NCBI GenBank assembly: GCA_039090855.1 | Contig: CM077011.1 | Location: 23,127,001-23,191,000, forward strand | Source: Macrothele yani | Taxonomy: Eukaryota > Arthropoda > Arachnida > Araneae > Macrothelidae | Length of the DNA stretch: 64,000 bases | Reading direction: 5' to 3' | Part shown: piece by piece, positions 32,230-41,694 of the stretch | Numbering within the stretch: the first letter of the stretch is position 1 | How the letters are laid out: each line of letters starts with the position of its first letter | The notes under the pieces: generated by a model | What the model was told of the DNA's origin: nothing | The model's input: the letters and a program-made list of their open reading frames with translations, nothing else | Databases searched by the model: none | Program-made: the position numbers and the translations under genes

Positions 32230-34192
32230 AACAAGTTAGTAAAATCATGCAATGCATTGATTATAATACGCTTTCCAATATACCAGAAATCATTACTCAA
32301 GTTATGAGGATAATGGCTGTGGAATAAATCTTTGTCCTGTGCCCTGACCTTTCATCCCATTTCGATGATATTCAACAGAACCTGTTATGTATACCTGCGA
32401 AATAACATGATAAAGTTTTGTCACAATCGCAGCATTTTTTGTCCTAACCATTGACCCCATTCCGCCCATTTTCAATAGGTTTTGTCCTCAGGCAGGCAGC
32501 TACAACATACTAACATTTCATCCAAATCGTAGCATTTTTATGTAAGTTATGACGCATAATGGCGATGGAAGTGATTCCTCACCTATGTCCTGACCTTCGA
32601 CCCCATTTCTCCCATTTTCTATAGGATTTGTCCCCAGGAGGTCACCTACCACATAATAACATTTCATCGAAATCAAACCTTTTTTACGTCAGTTATGACG
32701 CATAACAGCAGTGGAATGAATCCCGCTCCTATATCCTGAACTTTAACCCCATTTCGTTGAATTTCAATAGAGTTCCTTCTCAGATGTTTCCCTATCACAT
32801 GCTAAAATTTCATCGAAATCGAACGAATTTTACGCGAGTTATCGTACCAACGGACATACGCACACAACGCGTGACGTAATGAGGCAGATGGGAATCACAA
32901 CCATCTGCTGGCAAGAGTGTGACGTCATAAAACTTTAATAGGATCCGCACACAACACGTGACGTAATGAGGTAGATGGCGTGAACGCGAGCCAACATCTC
33001 AGTCGCAAAATTGTGACGTCATAAGATTGCTAAGCATGTGTAACATTAATGGAACGACGCCATGACACTAAAAACGTGGTAATTCGGGGTGGTTAGTTAA
33101 CGCACTAAAACAATTTTCCTAAAGTCGTGATTAAGCTCAATAGATTTCTATTACCAGAAAACGGTAGGTTAACGACTTTGATCAAAATCCTTAGAGCCGT
33201 CTTCAAAATAAAATTTACATAGATACAAGAATTGCTCCTTTAAAGTGGACGTCAAGTAATTTTGCTTCCTATACTTCCAATGGAAAAACTTCTGTACACA
33301 TTTCATTCACAATTAATGCGTTCCCAAGGATGAAAATTTTAACATCGATTAAAATACTTCATTTTATAACTTGGAATACCTAATATAATTAAAAAAAAAA
33401 TAACCATAATTATGTGATCCAACATTTGTTTGTCTACTGACGTCATCAAATTACAGGTCGCGCCATCTTTTTTGGTTTCAACACCACCAAAGGAAAGGTT
33501 ATTACTTTTTAATATAATTAAGGTTATGTTTTCGAAAATGTTAAGTATTCCAAGTTATAATATGAAGTTATTTTAATCGATGTTCAAATTTCCACCCCGG
33601 GAACACACTAATTGTGAAGGAAATGTGTACAAAAGGTTTTCCATTGGAAGTATAGGAAGCAAAATTTCTTGACGTACACCTTAATAGTATGGGGCGATGG
33701 AATGGATCCCGATCCTATGTCCTGACCTTTGACCCCATTTGTCCCGTTTTCAATAGGGTTCGTCAACAGGTGGTCCGCTACCACATACTAGAATTTCATC
33801 GAAATCGAACCATTTTTGCGCACGTTACGACGCATAAGGGCAATGGATAGCATCCCGCTCCTGTATCCTGACCTTTGACTTCACTTCATCCATTTTCAAT
33901 AGAATTCATTCCCAGGTAGTCCCCTACAATATACTAAAATTTCATCGACATCGAACCATATTTACGCAAGTTATGACGCATAAGGGCAATGGAATGATCC
34001 CGCTCCTATGCCGTGACCTTTGACTTCATTTACTCCATTTTCAATAGGTTTTGTCCCCTGGTGGTCCCATACCACAAACTAAAATTTCATCGAAATGGAA
34101 CCGTTTTTACGCAAGTTATCGTGCCGAAAGGCGGACGGACGGACAAAGCTGGAGCATGTACGCTTCTTCAACTTACGGTTGGAAAGCGTAAA
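32230..34192 (+). repeat. Composite repeat S, long copy 1
   Basis: Layout: start ACAAGTTAGTAAAATCATGC; several monomers of about 146 bp (TTATGACGCATAAGGGC, CCTGACCTTTGACCCCATTT, ACTAAAATTTCATCGAAATC); a unique centre with paired CACACAACGCGTGACGTAAT and TGTGACGTCATAA motifs; a TTAA-flanked TIR element at 33244-33680; more monomers; and a GGACGGACAAAGCTGGAGC end with CGCTTCTTCAACTTACGGTT. The order matches the copy at 41695-43756 throughout. No ORF runs through it. The mechanism of spread is unknown. Confidence 0.85.
33244..33680. mobile_element. TTAA-flanked TIR element, copy 2
   Basis: TTAA flanks both sides (33240-33243 and 33681-33684). The inverted ends start AGTGGACGTCAAGTAATTTT and end TTCTTGACGTACACC; the TIRs are about 190 bp each (TTCCAATGGAAAAACTTCTG and partner). 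It is 437 bp, the shortest copy, and lacks the inner tandem blocks of copy 1. Non-autonomous. Confidence 0.9.
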
Positions 34193-34474
34193 AAATGAGA
34201 ATCCGCCCCTTAGTCCTAATATGGACCCTCTTATTCCCGTTTTCATCCCACGTTTATTCCTACAACTTTTTATTTTCTTCGGATGTTCTTGCTTTTTCAG
34301 TCACTACCTTAACTGTAATCTCTTTTCATTTAATTTCACTATTATCCTTTAACTTTAACGAAATATTTTTTAATAAGCCTTAATAATTCTAGATTCTGCT
34401 TTCGTGGCTAACAACACCCTTCCATTTTATATCTTTTTTATGGCAGCCCAAATTTCACACTTTTCGAAAAAAAA
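34193..34474. other. Spacer with nothing recognised
   Basis: AT-rich, no feature recognised. Confidence 0.5.
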
Positions 34475-35065
34475 ACAGTACATCACCATTGCTCCATGAT
34501 TAATTTATTTTCAGTAATTGCAGTACGTGATCATCGGAAAATGATTCATTTATATTCATTCGGAGCTATCTCTCATCATTGCTCCAAGATTCATTTCTTA
34601 CCAGTCGCATCCACCCGTCACCACTTGCGCAACATTCATTTACTTTGTTTCACAATTGTAATCAATTGTTGGCCTACTAAAATTAATATTCATCCACAAA
34701 ATATTCTTCAGTTTTGGTGCAAGATTCATTCACTTACAGTGCCTATATTTCTTATAAAACTGTACCTCATCATTGGCCCACGATATATTCATTGGCATTC
34801 AAAAGTATATCTCTTCATTAGTAAGCGGCCCATTTATTTTCGCTCACTATTATGTGTCAATCACAAATAATATCCTTCATTGGCCAGAGATTCATTTATC
34901 TTAAATAACTTTATCATTTGTACACGATTCATTCATCTTGATTCATAACTAAACCTCATTATTCATGCACGATTAATTTATATTCATTTACTACTTAATC
35001 GTCATTCTCCCGTAATTCATTTATTTGCAGTAACGTTTAGATCTTCTTATTGGTGACGTCACAAA
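34475..35065. repeat. Degenerate tandem repeat, GATTCATTTATTTTCA type
   Basis: At least eight decayed units: CATCACCATTGCTCCATGAT, TCATCATTGCTCCAAGATTC, CTCATCATTGGCCCACGATA, TCATTGGCCAGAGATTCATT, GTACACGATTCATTCATC, ATGCACGATTAATTTATATT. Spacing is about 55-65 bp. Related to 29988-30345. Confidence 0.55.
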
Positions 35066-35071
35066 TAATTG

Positions 35072-35207
35072 TTTTTTTTATTGGAGGCTTAACGACCACC
35101 ATGAGCACCTCAATGGGCTATAAGTAGTCGCCCATCCCTATTTAGGCCACTGGTTCCAGGAAAGGGAGAAAGCTACTACCGTAAGACAAACACAACATCC
35201 ATGCCTC
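35072..35207 (-). mobile_element. SINE B, copy 3, 5'-truncated
   Basis: The poly-T and body (TTAACGACCACCATGAGCAC to CACAACATCCATGCCTC) are in minus orientation. The tRNA-like head is missing, as expected for incomplete reverse transcription. Confidence 0.85.
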
Positions 35208-35327
35208 GATGTCACAGATAAGAGATCGCCAAACGATATGTAAAGAACAAGTTACGTTATTTTCTTGGAATTTTCCAAAATTGACATGGAAAACAGTTTA
35301 TGCATATATGGCAGATGTATGCATGAC

Positions 35328-35505
35328 TGCTTATAGACAACTGGGTTGTCTCAGGGGTAATTAAACTCCCAAAGAAAACAAATCCTTTCTTAGGAGGCGG
35401 ACTGGTTTCGGGATAAGGTAACAAATAGTGCGTGAAAATAGCGCAATGATTTCACCTCGATTCAAATCAGTATTTCTGAGTCATATATGCATAAACTGTT
35501 CGTGA
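35328..35505 (+). repeat. Dispersed direct repeat, copy 1
   Basis: GACTGCTTATAGACAACTGG, GTTGTCTCAGG, GGTAATTAAACTCCCAAAGA and later CACCTCGATTCAAATCAGTA, TATGCATAAACTGT recur at about 38070-38215 with small differences. The first part resembles the 3' body of SINE B, so this may be a related SINE subfamily with its flank. Confidence 0.7.
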
Positions 35506-35669
35506 CGGAATAGTGTTGAGAACTAAGCATTTAACTTTCGGATTATATAGAGTATCACAAATTGCAACCCCCCTCCCTTTCAAAAGAATGAAAAGGAAAT
35601 AATGTTCAGTACACTGTGTTCTCCAGTAGCATTTCTGTCTTTTGTCGGAAGAAATATGCAGTTGCTCAA

Positions 35670-35885
35670 CGTCCTAGTGGCTCAATGGTCTAAGCGCTGG
35701 CTTCTGACATTCACAGATGGTTCCGGGTTTGAATCCTGGCGAGGTTTAGATGTTGTGTTTTTCTCTCGGCACTGGCTGTTTCCCTTCCCTTGTAGCAATG
35801 GCCCTAACTTCTGAACGAACGAACGAACGAACGAAATAAGGACTATAGATTTGCTCACGGTGGACGTCAAACCCTCAAAAAAAGA
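35670..35885 (+). mobile_element. SINE B, copy 4, diverged
   Basis: The head CCTAGTGGCTCAATGGTCTA with B box GGGTTTGAATCC and the body GATGTTGTGTTTTTCTC to CTCACGGTGGACGTCAAACC are clear. A GAAC microsatellite (35812-35838) replaces part of the body, and the tail is a short A run. Confidence 0.85.
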
Positions 35886-35964
35886 AGATGAAGTTAACGC
35901 CTGCTTTCTTAATCCTATAATGTTTTTCGAATCACATGAGACGTCTCCGTAGCCGACAATCTGA

Positions 35965-37117
35965 GATTTCTTTTTCAATCACATGAGGCGTGGCGTCTCC
36001 ATTCCTGTTTTAATCCCACGAGAGGTCTCCATTGCTGTTTCAATCACATGATGCGTCTCCATTCCTGTTTCAATCACATGAGACGTCTCTATTCCTGTTA
36101 CAATTAAATGAGGCGTCTCTATTCTTGTTTCAATCACAAGAGGCGTCTTCTCCATTCCTGTTTCAATCACATGAGGCGTCTCCATTCATTTTTCAATCAC
36201 ACGTGGCGTCTTCGTTACTGTTTCAATCATATGAAGCGTCTCCGTTCCTGTTTCAATCACATGAAGCGTCTCCATTCCGGTTTCAATCACATGAAGCGTC
36301 TCCACTTCTATTTCAATCACATGAGGCGTCTCCATTCATTTTTGAATCACACGAGGCGTCTCCGTTACTGTTTCAATCATATGAAGCGTCTCCGTTCTTG
36401 TTTCAATCACATGAAGCGTCTCCATTCCTGTTTCAATCACATGAGGCGTCTCCACTTCTGTTTCAATCACATGAAGCGTCTACATTCCTGTTTCAATCAC
36501 ATGAGGCGTCTCCACTTCTGTTTCAATCACATGAAGCGTCTACATTCCTGTTTCAATCACATGAGACGTCTCCACTTCTGTTTTAATCACATGAGGCGTC
36601 TCCATTCCTGTTTCAATCACATGAGACGTCTCTATTCCTGTTACAATTAAATGAGGCGTCTCTATTCTTGTTTCAATCACAAGAGGCCTCTTCTCCATTC
36701 CTGTTTCAATCACACGTGGCGTCTCCGTTACTGTTTCAATCATATGAAGCGTCTCCGTTCCTGTTTCAATCACATGAAGCGTCTCCATTCCTGTTTCAAT
36801 CACATGAGGCGTCTCCATTCATTTTTGAATCACACGAGGCGTCTCTGTTACTGTTTCAATCATATGAAGCGTCTCCGTTCCTGTTTCAATCACATGAAGC
36901 GTCTGCATTCCTGTTTCAATCACATGAGGCGTCTCCACTTCTGTTTCAATCACATGAAGCGTCTACATTCTTGTTTCAATCACATGAGGCGTCTCCACTT
37001 CTGTTTCAATCACATGAAGCGTCTACATTCCTGTTTCAATCACATGAGGAGTCTCCACTTCTGTTTCAATCACATGAGGCGTCTCCATTCCTGTTTCAAT
37101 CACATGAGACGTCTCCG
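35965..37117. repeat. 30-bp minisatellite, about 38 units
   Basis: Unit: TTTCAATCACATGAGGCGTC then TCCATTCCTG, with variants ATGAAGCGTC, ACTTCTG and CGTTACTG. A block beginning at 36079 (GAGACGTCTCTATTCCTGTT) recurs at 36625, giving a higher-order period of about 546 bp with three units of altered length. Because 30 is a multiple of three, frames on both strands stay open (repeats such as FLFQSHEASP, RRLHSCFNHM and, on the other strand, METPHVIETG). There is no start context or other sign of a gene. Confidence 0.95.
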
Positions 37118-37164
37118 TGGTCGATGGCTTCTTTCCATAATTCCGAGTTGTATGTGGCTGGATT

Positions 37165-37770
37165 CCTGGGGTTGTCATGGGTGGTGTACCTGTGTGGTAG
37201 TGTTGACACTGTGCCTTACCGGGAACCAGTGTGGACAGTGTGTTGAACCCCGGCTGAGGTCTAGATATTACATAGATGGTGTGATTGTCTAATGGTGCTG
37301 ACTTTGTCCTTTTCTTGAAATTAATGTGGACAGTGAGTTTGGCTCTTGTTGGAGTCGTTAATATTGCATGGGTTGTGTGTCTGTCTAAAGGTGCTGGCCC
37401 TCTCGCTTTTTGGAAACAATGTGGGCAGTGAGTTGGGCCCAGGTTGGAAACCCGGATATTGCATGGGTGGTGTACCTGTCTAACTGCCCTGACTATGCCC
37501 CTTCCTTGGAACCGATGTGAATAGGGAGTTGGGCCTTGGCGGAGTCCCGGATATTTCATAGGTGGTGTGCCTGTCTAATAGTACTGACTGTGCCTTTCTT
37601 GGAACCCATGTGGACAGTGAGTTGGGCCCGGGCTGGAGTTCTGGATTTGGCATTGCGTGGTGTGCCTGTTTTATGGTGCTGACTCTGTCCCTTCCTTGGA
37701 ACCAGTGTGGGCAATAAGGTGGACCCTGGCTGGAATCCCCGCTGTTCCGTGCGTGGAGTGTCTGCCTGAT
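37165..37770. repeat. Diverged tandem repeat, about 95-105-bp period
   Basis: Six decayed units share GGTGGTGTGCCTGTCTAA, CTTCCTTGGAACCNATGTGG and ACAGTGAGTTGGGCCC. The phrase CCTTCCTTGGAACCAGTGTG recalls the SINE B body, so the array may have grown from a SINE-like sequence. Confidence 0.7.
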
Positions 37771-38215
37771 TCTAATGACGCTCTCCCTTTCTTATAGCCA
37801 ATGTCCTACAAATTGGGAAGGAGCGACTGTTTGGCAACTGCTCATTCTAATCTCAAGAAAAGAAATCATGTGGTTAAGATGTTTTCTTATTTTTTTCTTT
37901 GGAAGGCAAGATAAAAGATCCAAGACCAAGCTAGTCGTAGTCATTTTTTCCTTGTTTAGGCCGCCAAAGTGGTTTCGCTTCGTACCCACGGTGAGACACA
38001 GATGGGGTGTTTGTCTTACGGTACTGTCTCTATCTATCTTTCTTATAAACAGCGGTTCCAAATTAGGAACGGGTGATTGCTTATATGCAGCTGGGTTGTC
38101 TCAGTGGTAATTAAACTCCCAAAGAAAAAAAGGTAACAAATAGTGCGTGAAACCAACACAATGTTTTCACCTCGATTCAAATTAGTATTTCTGAGCCACA
38201 TATGCATAAACTGTC
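37771..38215 (+). repeat. SINE B-related sequence and direct repeat, copy 2
   Basis: The part at about 37990-38130 (GGGGTGTTTGTCTTACGGTA, AAATTAGGAACGGGTGATTG, AATTAAACTCCCAAAGAAAA) is a diverged SINE body with A tail. From 38070 on it matches 35328-35505. An unrecognised link lies before it. Confidence 0.6.
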
Positions 38216-38436
38216 GAATTCCACGTCCATTGATGTTGAAACAGTCTACACAAAGCCATTGCTTTTAACACCAGCTTTCAGTATGGACACCAAGCTTTTG
38301 AACAATCTGTTTGTTTTCAGTTACGTTAAGAGAAATGGTTTTGATAAATTGCAAAACTAAAAGCATCAGTCGCATATACAAAATCAGCTTCACGAAACAG
38401 AGTAAAAATTCGACAAAGTTTACATTTTTGTTTCAG
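38216..38436. other. Spacer with nothing recognised
   Basis: AT-rich. No feature recognised. Confidence 0.5.
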
Positions 38437-38890
38437 AAAAATCATCATCATTGGCAGTCATTATCAATCCACTGCTGGATGAAGGTCTCAATAGGTTTCT
38501 AATACAAAGTTCTGTCTTGAGCTGGTCTCATCCATGTCACTCTCGCATGCTTTCGAATGTCATGCACCCATCTCCTATGCGGCCTTCTTCTGGGTCTTTT
38601 TCTGTGCCTTGGAGTCCAGTCTAAAATTTCTGTTGTCCATCGGTTGCCCGTCCTTCTGGCAATATGTACAGCCCATCGCCATTTTAGGGATTTTATTCTA
38701 ATCATGATGCCTTCCACTCTTGTCATTTTTCCTTATCCACAAGTTCCTGTCCTTATATTTACAGGTTACACCAAGCATGCATCTCTTCATGCCTCTTTCA
38801 GTTATATGCCGTCTTTTTAAGTCATTTTTTTTTAGTTAAGGTCCATGTCTACGCTCCGTGTGAAGCACTGGAAAGATGCATTGGTTAAAG
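38437..38890 (-). mobile_element. RTE-clade LINE, old 3' end
   Basis: A CATCATCATTGGCA end (minus-strand (ATG)n tail), then coding remains MTRVEGIMIRIKSLKWRWAV, HIARRTGNRWTTEILDWTPR, HRKRPRRRPHRRWVHDIRKH at 38499-38726. These match the C-termini of the three younger copies at 50-59 kb. Frame breaks and about one-fifth divergence by eye mark it as an older insertion. Only the last 150 codons or so are left. Confidence 0.85.
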
Positions 38891-39503
38891 ACCTACGAAA
38901 GATACGTTAAACACTTACGAAAGATACGCAGTGTTATATCAAGATCAATTTTTTTGTTCTACTTTTTTCCTTGCCGCTAAGCGGATTTCAAAAATGCTTA
39001 TATAAGTAGTTTGGCATTTCTACATCATTTAGGATTAGAAATCCAAGAGATAATGCAAAATCTTTTCCGCCGAGTGCCGATGTATGTGTGCTGGTTTTTA
39101 ATGCACAATAGCATTTATTCTAAGTCCTGAAATTAAGCTAAAATGCGGACAATAAATGTTGCCTTCAGCTATGTGATGTGTGGTATGAATTTATCATGGT
39201 TACCGTCATCTCCGGCTGAGGAGGTTTGGAGGAGGCTGAAGAGAATAAATGAGTTCTTCTGAGGAATAAATTGAATTGCTGCCTGTGAGAGTGTGTGGGT
39301 CTTTCCACATTTGCCGAAACCTAACTGCTTCTGTCGTAATTAGATAAATAAAGAGCAAATTTTTCGATCAGTTCTGCGCACCCGGATGTTTCCCCGTAAT
39401 TGTGCAGTTACAGAACGAATTTTTATTGCGTGAGATAGCCGAATACATACCTAAAAATGACACTTCGAGAAGATAGGCAAAGTGTTTTTTAACGTTAGGA
39501 AAA
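38891..39503. other. Stretch with nothing recognised
   Basis: AT-rich, no gene or repeat recognised. Confidence 0.5.
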
Positions 39504-39512
39504 CTGCTGTTT

Positions 39513-39736
39513 TTTTTTTTTTTGCTTGTTTGGAGGTTTAACGACCACCGTGAGCAACTCAATGGGCTATAAGCGGTCGCCCGTCCCTAATTTAGGGTCA
39601 CTGGTTCCAGGGAAGGGAGAGAGCCAGTGCCGTAAGACAAACACAACATCCATGCCTGACCGGGATTCGAACCCGGACCCCTTACGGACGAATGATCAGA
39701 GGCCAACGCCTTAGACCACTGCGCCACCGGGGCGGC
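39513..39736 (-). mobile_element. SINE B, copy 5, full length
   Basis: Poly-T, body and tRNA-like head (B box GGGATTCGAACCC and GACCACTGCGCCACCGGGGC on this strand). The target-site duplication CTGCTGTTT occurs at 39504-39512 and 39737-39745. Confidence 0.95.
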
Positions 39737-39884
39737 CTGCTGTTTCTCGACATACATAAAATATTATTTTATTCTCTTAATTGCATTGTCGAAGATCGTT
39801 GTCATTCATTGCATATTCATAAAATAAACTACAATTCTTCTTTTTTAAAAATGTGAATCCGTTTTTATTTTTTATTTTTTTTTT

Positions 39885-40134
39885 TTGGGTGTAAATATGA
39901 CATGGATGGTAAGTCAACTAATTTCCGAAAACTTGAAAATGTCTTCGTTCTGGAAAGGAAATCGAACCCGCGTTTCCCGGATAGCGCCCGAGTATGCTAC
40001 CCACCCAGAACGACCAAATTTTAAATTTTCGATTAATTTGAATATAACCATCACAAGATTCACTAGCCGAAGCAACTGGCATTCATGTTTAGCGAATCTG
40101 GAGGTTAAGAATTCTATCCGTCATGCTTGGAGGA
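39885..40134 (-). repeat. Repeat A, minus-strand copy
   Basis: Carries GTGTAAATATGACATGGATG, GGTAAGTCAACTAATTTCCG, a tRNA-like module with B box AAATCGAACCCGCG at about 39958-40015 (part of the A box deleted) and the flank TTCATGTTTAGCGAATCTGG. Confidence 0.75.
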
Positions 40135-40795
40135 GCAGATACATCATAAATGGAATACGGGATTACACCATACAATACCAATTTTGAAGATGCGAATACG
40201 TTTCTTTGTTGTAAATATGTCATGGATGGTAAGTCAGATAATTTCCGAAAACTTGAAACATGAATGCCAGTTGTTTCGACTAGCGAATCCTATGAATGTT
40301 ATATTCAGATTAATCCGAAATTTGAAACTTCGTCGTTCTGGGTGGTGTAGTGGTTAGCATACTCCGGCGCTATCCGGGAAAAAGTGGGTTCAATTCTCAC
40401 CCCAGGACGACTTACATTGGCAAGTCGAAATTATCTGACTTACCATCCATGTCATATTTTTTTTTTTTTTTTTTTTTTTTTTGATTGGAGGTTTAACGAC
40501 CACCGTGAGCAACTCAATGGGCTATAAGCAGTCGCCCGTCCCTAATTTAGGGTCACTGGTTCCAGGGAAGGGAGAGAGCCAGTGCCGTAAGACAAACACA
40601 ACATCCATGCCTCACCGGGATTCGAACCCGGACCCCTTTCGGACGAATGATCAGAGGCCAGCGCCTTAGACCACTGCGCCACCGGGGCGGCATATGTCAT
40701 ATTTGCACCACCAAAAAACAAAGCAAAAAAAAACGGATACATATCTTCAAAATTTGTATTGTATGGTGTAATCCCGTATTCCATTCATGATACAG
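40135..40795 (+). repeat. Repeat A, TIR-bounded copy with a SINE inside
   Basis: The outer ends are inverted (ATGGAATACGGGATTACACC near 40149, and the reverse complement near 40765-40786). A plus-strand tRNA-like module (GGTGGTGTAGTGGTTAGC, B box GGTTCAATTCTC) lies at about 40335-40410. The 3' part is split by SINE B at 40460-40693. Confidence 0.8.
40460..40693 (-). mobile_element. SINE B, copy 6, nested in repeat A
   Basis: Full-length with a long poly-T on this strand. The exact 11-bp target duplication ATGTCATATTT occurs at 40449-40459 and 40694-40704. The duplicated sequence is part of the repeat A consensus, so the order of insertion is certain. Confidence 0.95.
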
Positions 40796-41338
40796 TTGCT
40801 CTGTTGAAACAGAAAGAGGGGATTTAACACGGAATTGAAAAAAACAAAATAAAAAAGAAGCAGATATTCAGAATTTTACAGATATTTTGGAATTTTTAGA
40901 GTGCAATTAAAACCCATAAAATAATAGTTTGTGGTTCTTTCCTTACATGCAGTTTATAACGACTTGGCGGTATACATATTTGTGGAATATGTTACAAAGC
41001 AACGAAAGACTCTGTTTACTGATCACAAGTTGACAAATGTTTGACTATCAGGTTTGAATGATCAGTGACAATTTCAAGTATCTCATTCTCATGTGTATAA
41101 CCTGCGGTGGAGTGGAATCCACAGAACGTTAAATTCTAAAAAAAAAAAAAAAAAAAACACCGTATAATCCGCATCTACAATGTAGATCCCGAGGCATTTT
41201 TTCTTACAGAAAAGCCACGATTCACAAGATGATCTAGCAGTCCAAAGAAAAAGTTAAAAATGGTCGCTTTATTTGTAAAGAATTACATATTTTAAGAGCA
41301 AAATTCAGGAGTTTTCTCGGCATTATCGAAAGGCCATT
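40796..41338. other. Stretch with nothing recognised
   Basis: AT-rich, with an A run of about 20 bp near 41139. No gene. Confidence 0.5.
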
Positions 41339-41544
41339 GCCGCCCCGGTGGCGCAGTGGTCTAAGCGATGGCCTCTGATCATTCGTCCGAACGGGGTCCG
41401 GGTTCGAATCCCGGTGAGGCATGGATGTTGTGTTTGTCTTACGGCACTGGCTCTCTCCTTCCCTGGAAGCAGTGACCCTAAATTAGGGACGGGCGACTGC
41501 TTATAGCCCATTGAGTTGCTCATGGTGGTCGTTAAACCTTCAAT

Positions 41545-41578
<34 letters not shown>
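41339..41578 (+). mobile_element. SINE B, copy 7, long poly-A
   Basis: Full-length, ending in about 35 A. Target duplication AAAGGCCATT at 41329-41338 and 41579-41588. The intact tail and duplication suggest a young insertion. Confidence 0.95.
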
Positions 41579-41584
<6 letters not shown>

Positions 41585-41694
41585 CATTTATATACCTGAT
41601 GCTCCTGCAAACGTGTATGGCTTTGTGTTTCCCGCAGCACGTGCTCATTCGTGAGATATATAACGTATCTTCTGTGGAACTTCTCGAAAGAAAG

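Noticed and set aside
36032..36818. Long overlapping ORFs on both strands through the minisatellite
   Set aside because: They exist in several frames at once because the unit is 30 bp. No start context, no exon structure, no complex sequence.
35965..37117. CRISPR-like array
   Set aside because: Units are contiguous without unique spacers and the genome is eukaryotic. It is a minisatellite.
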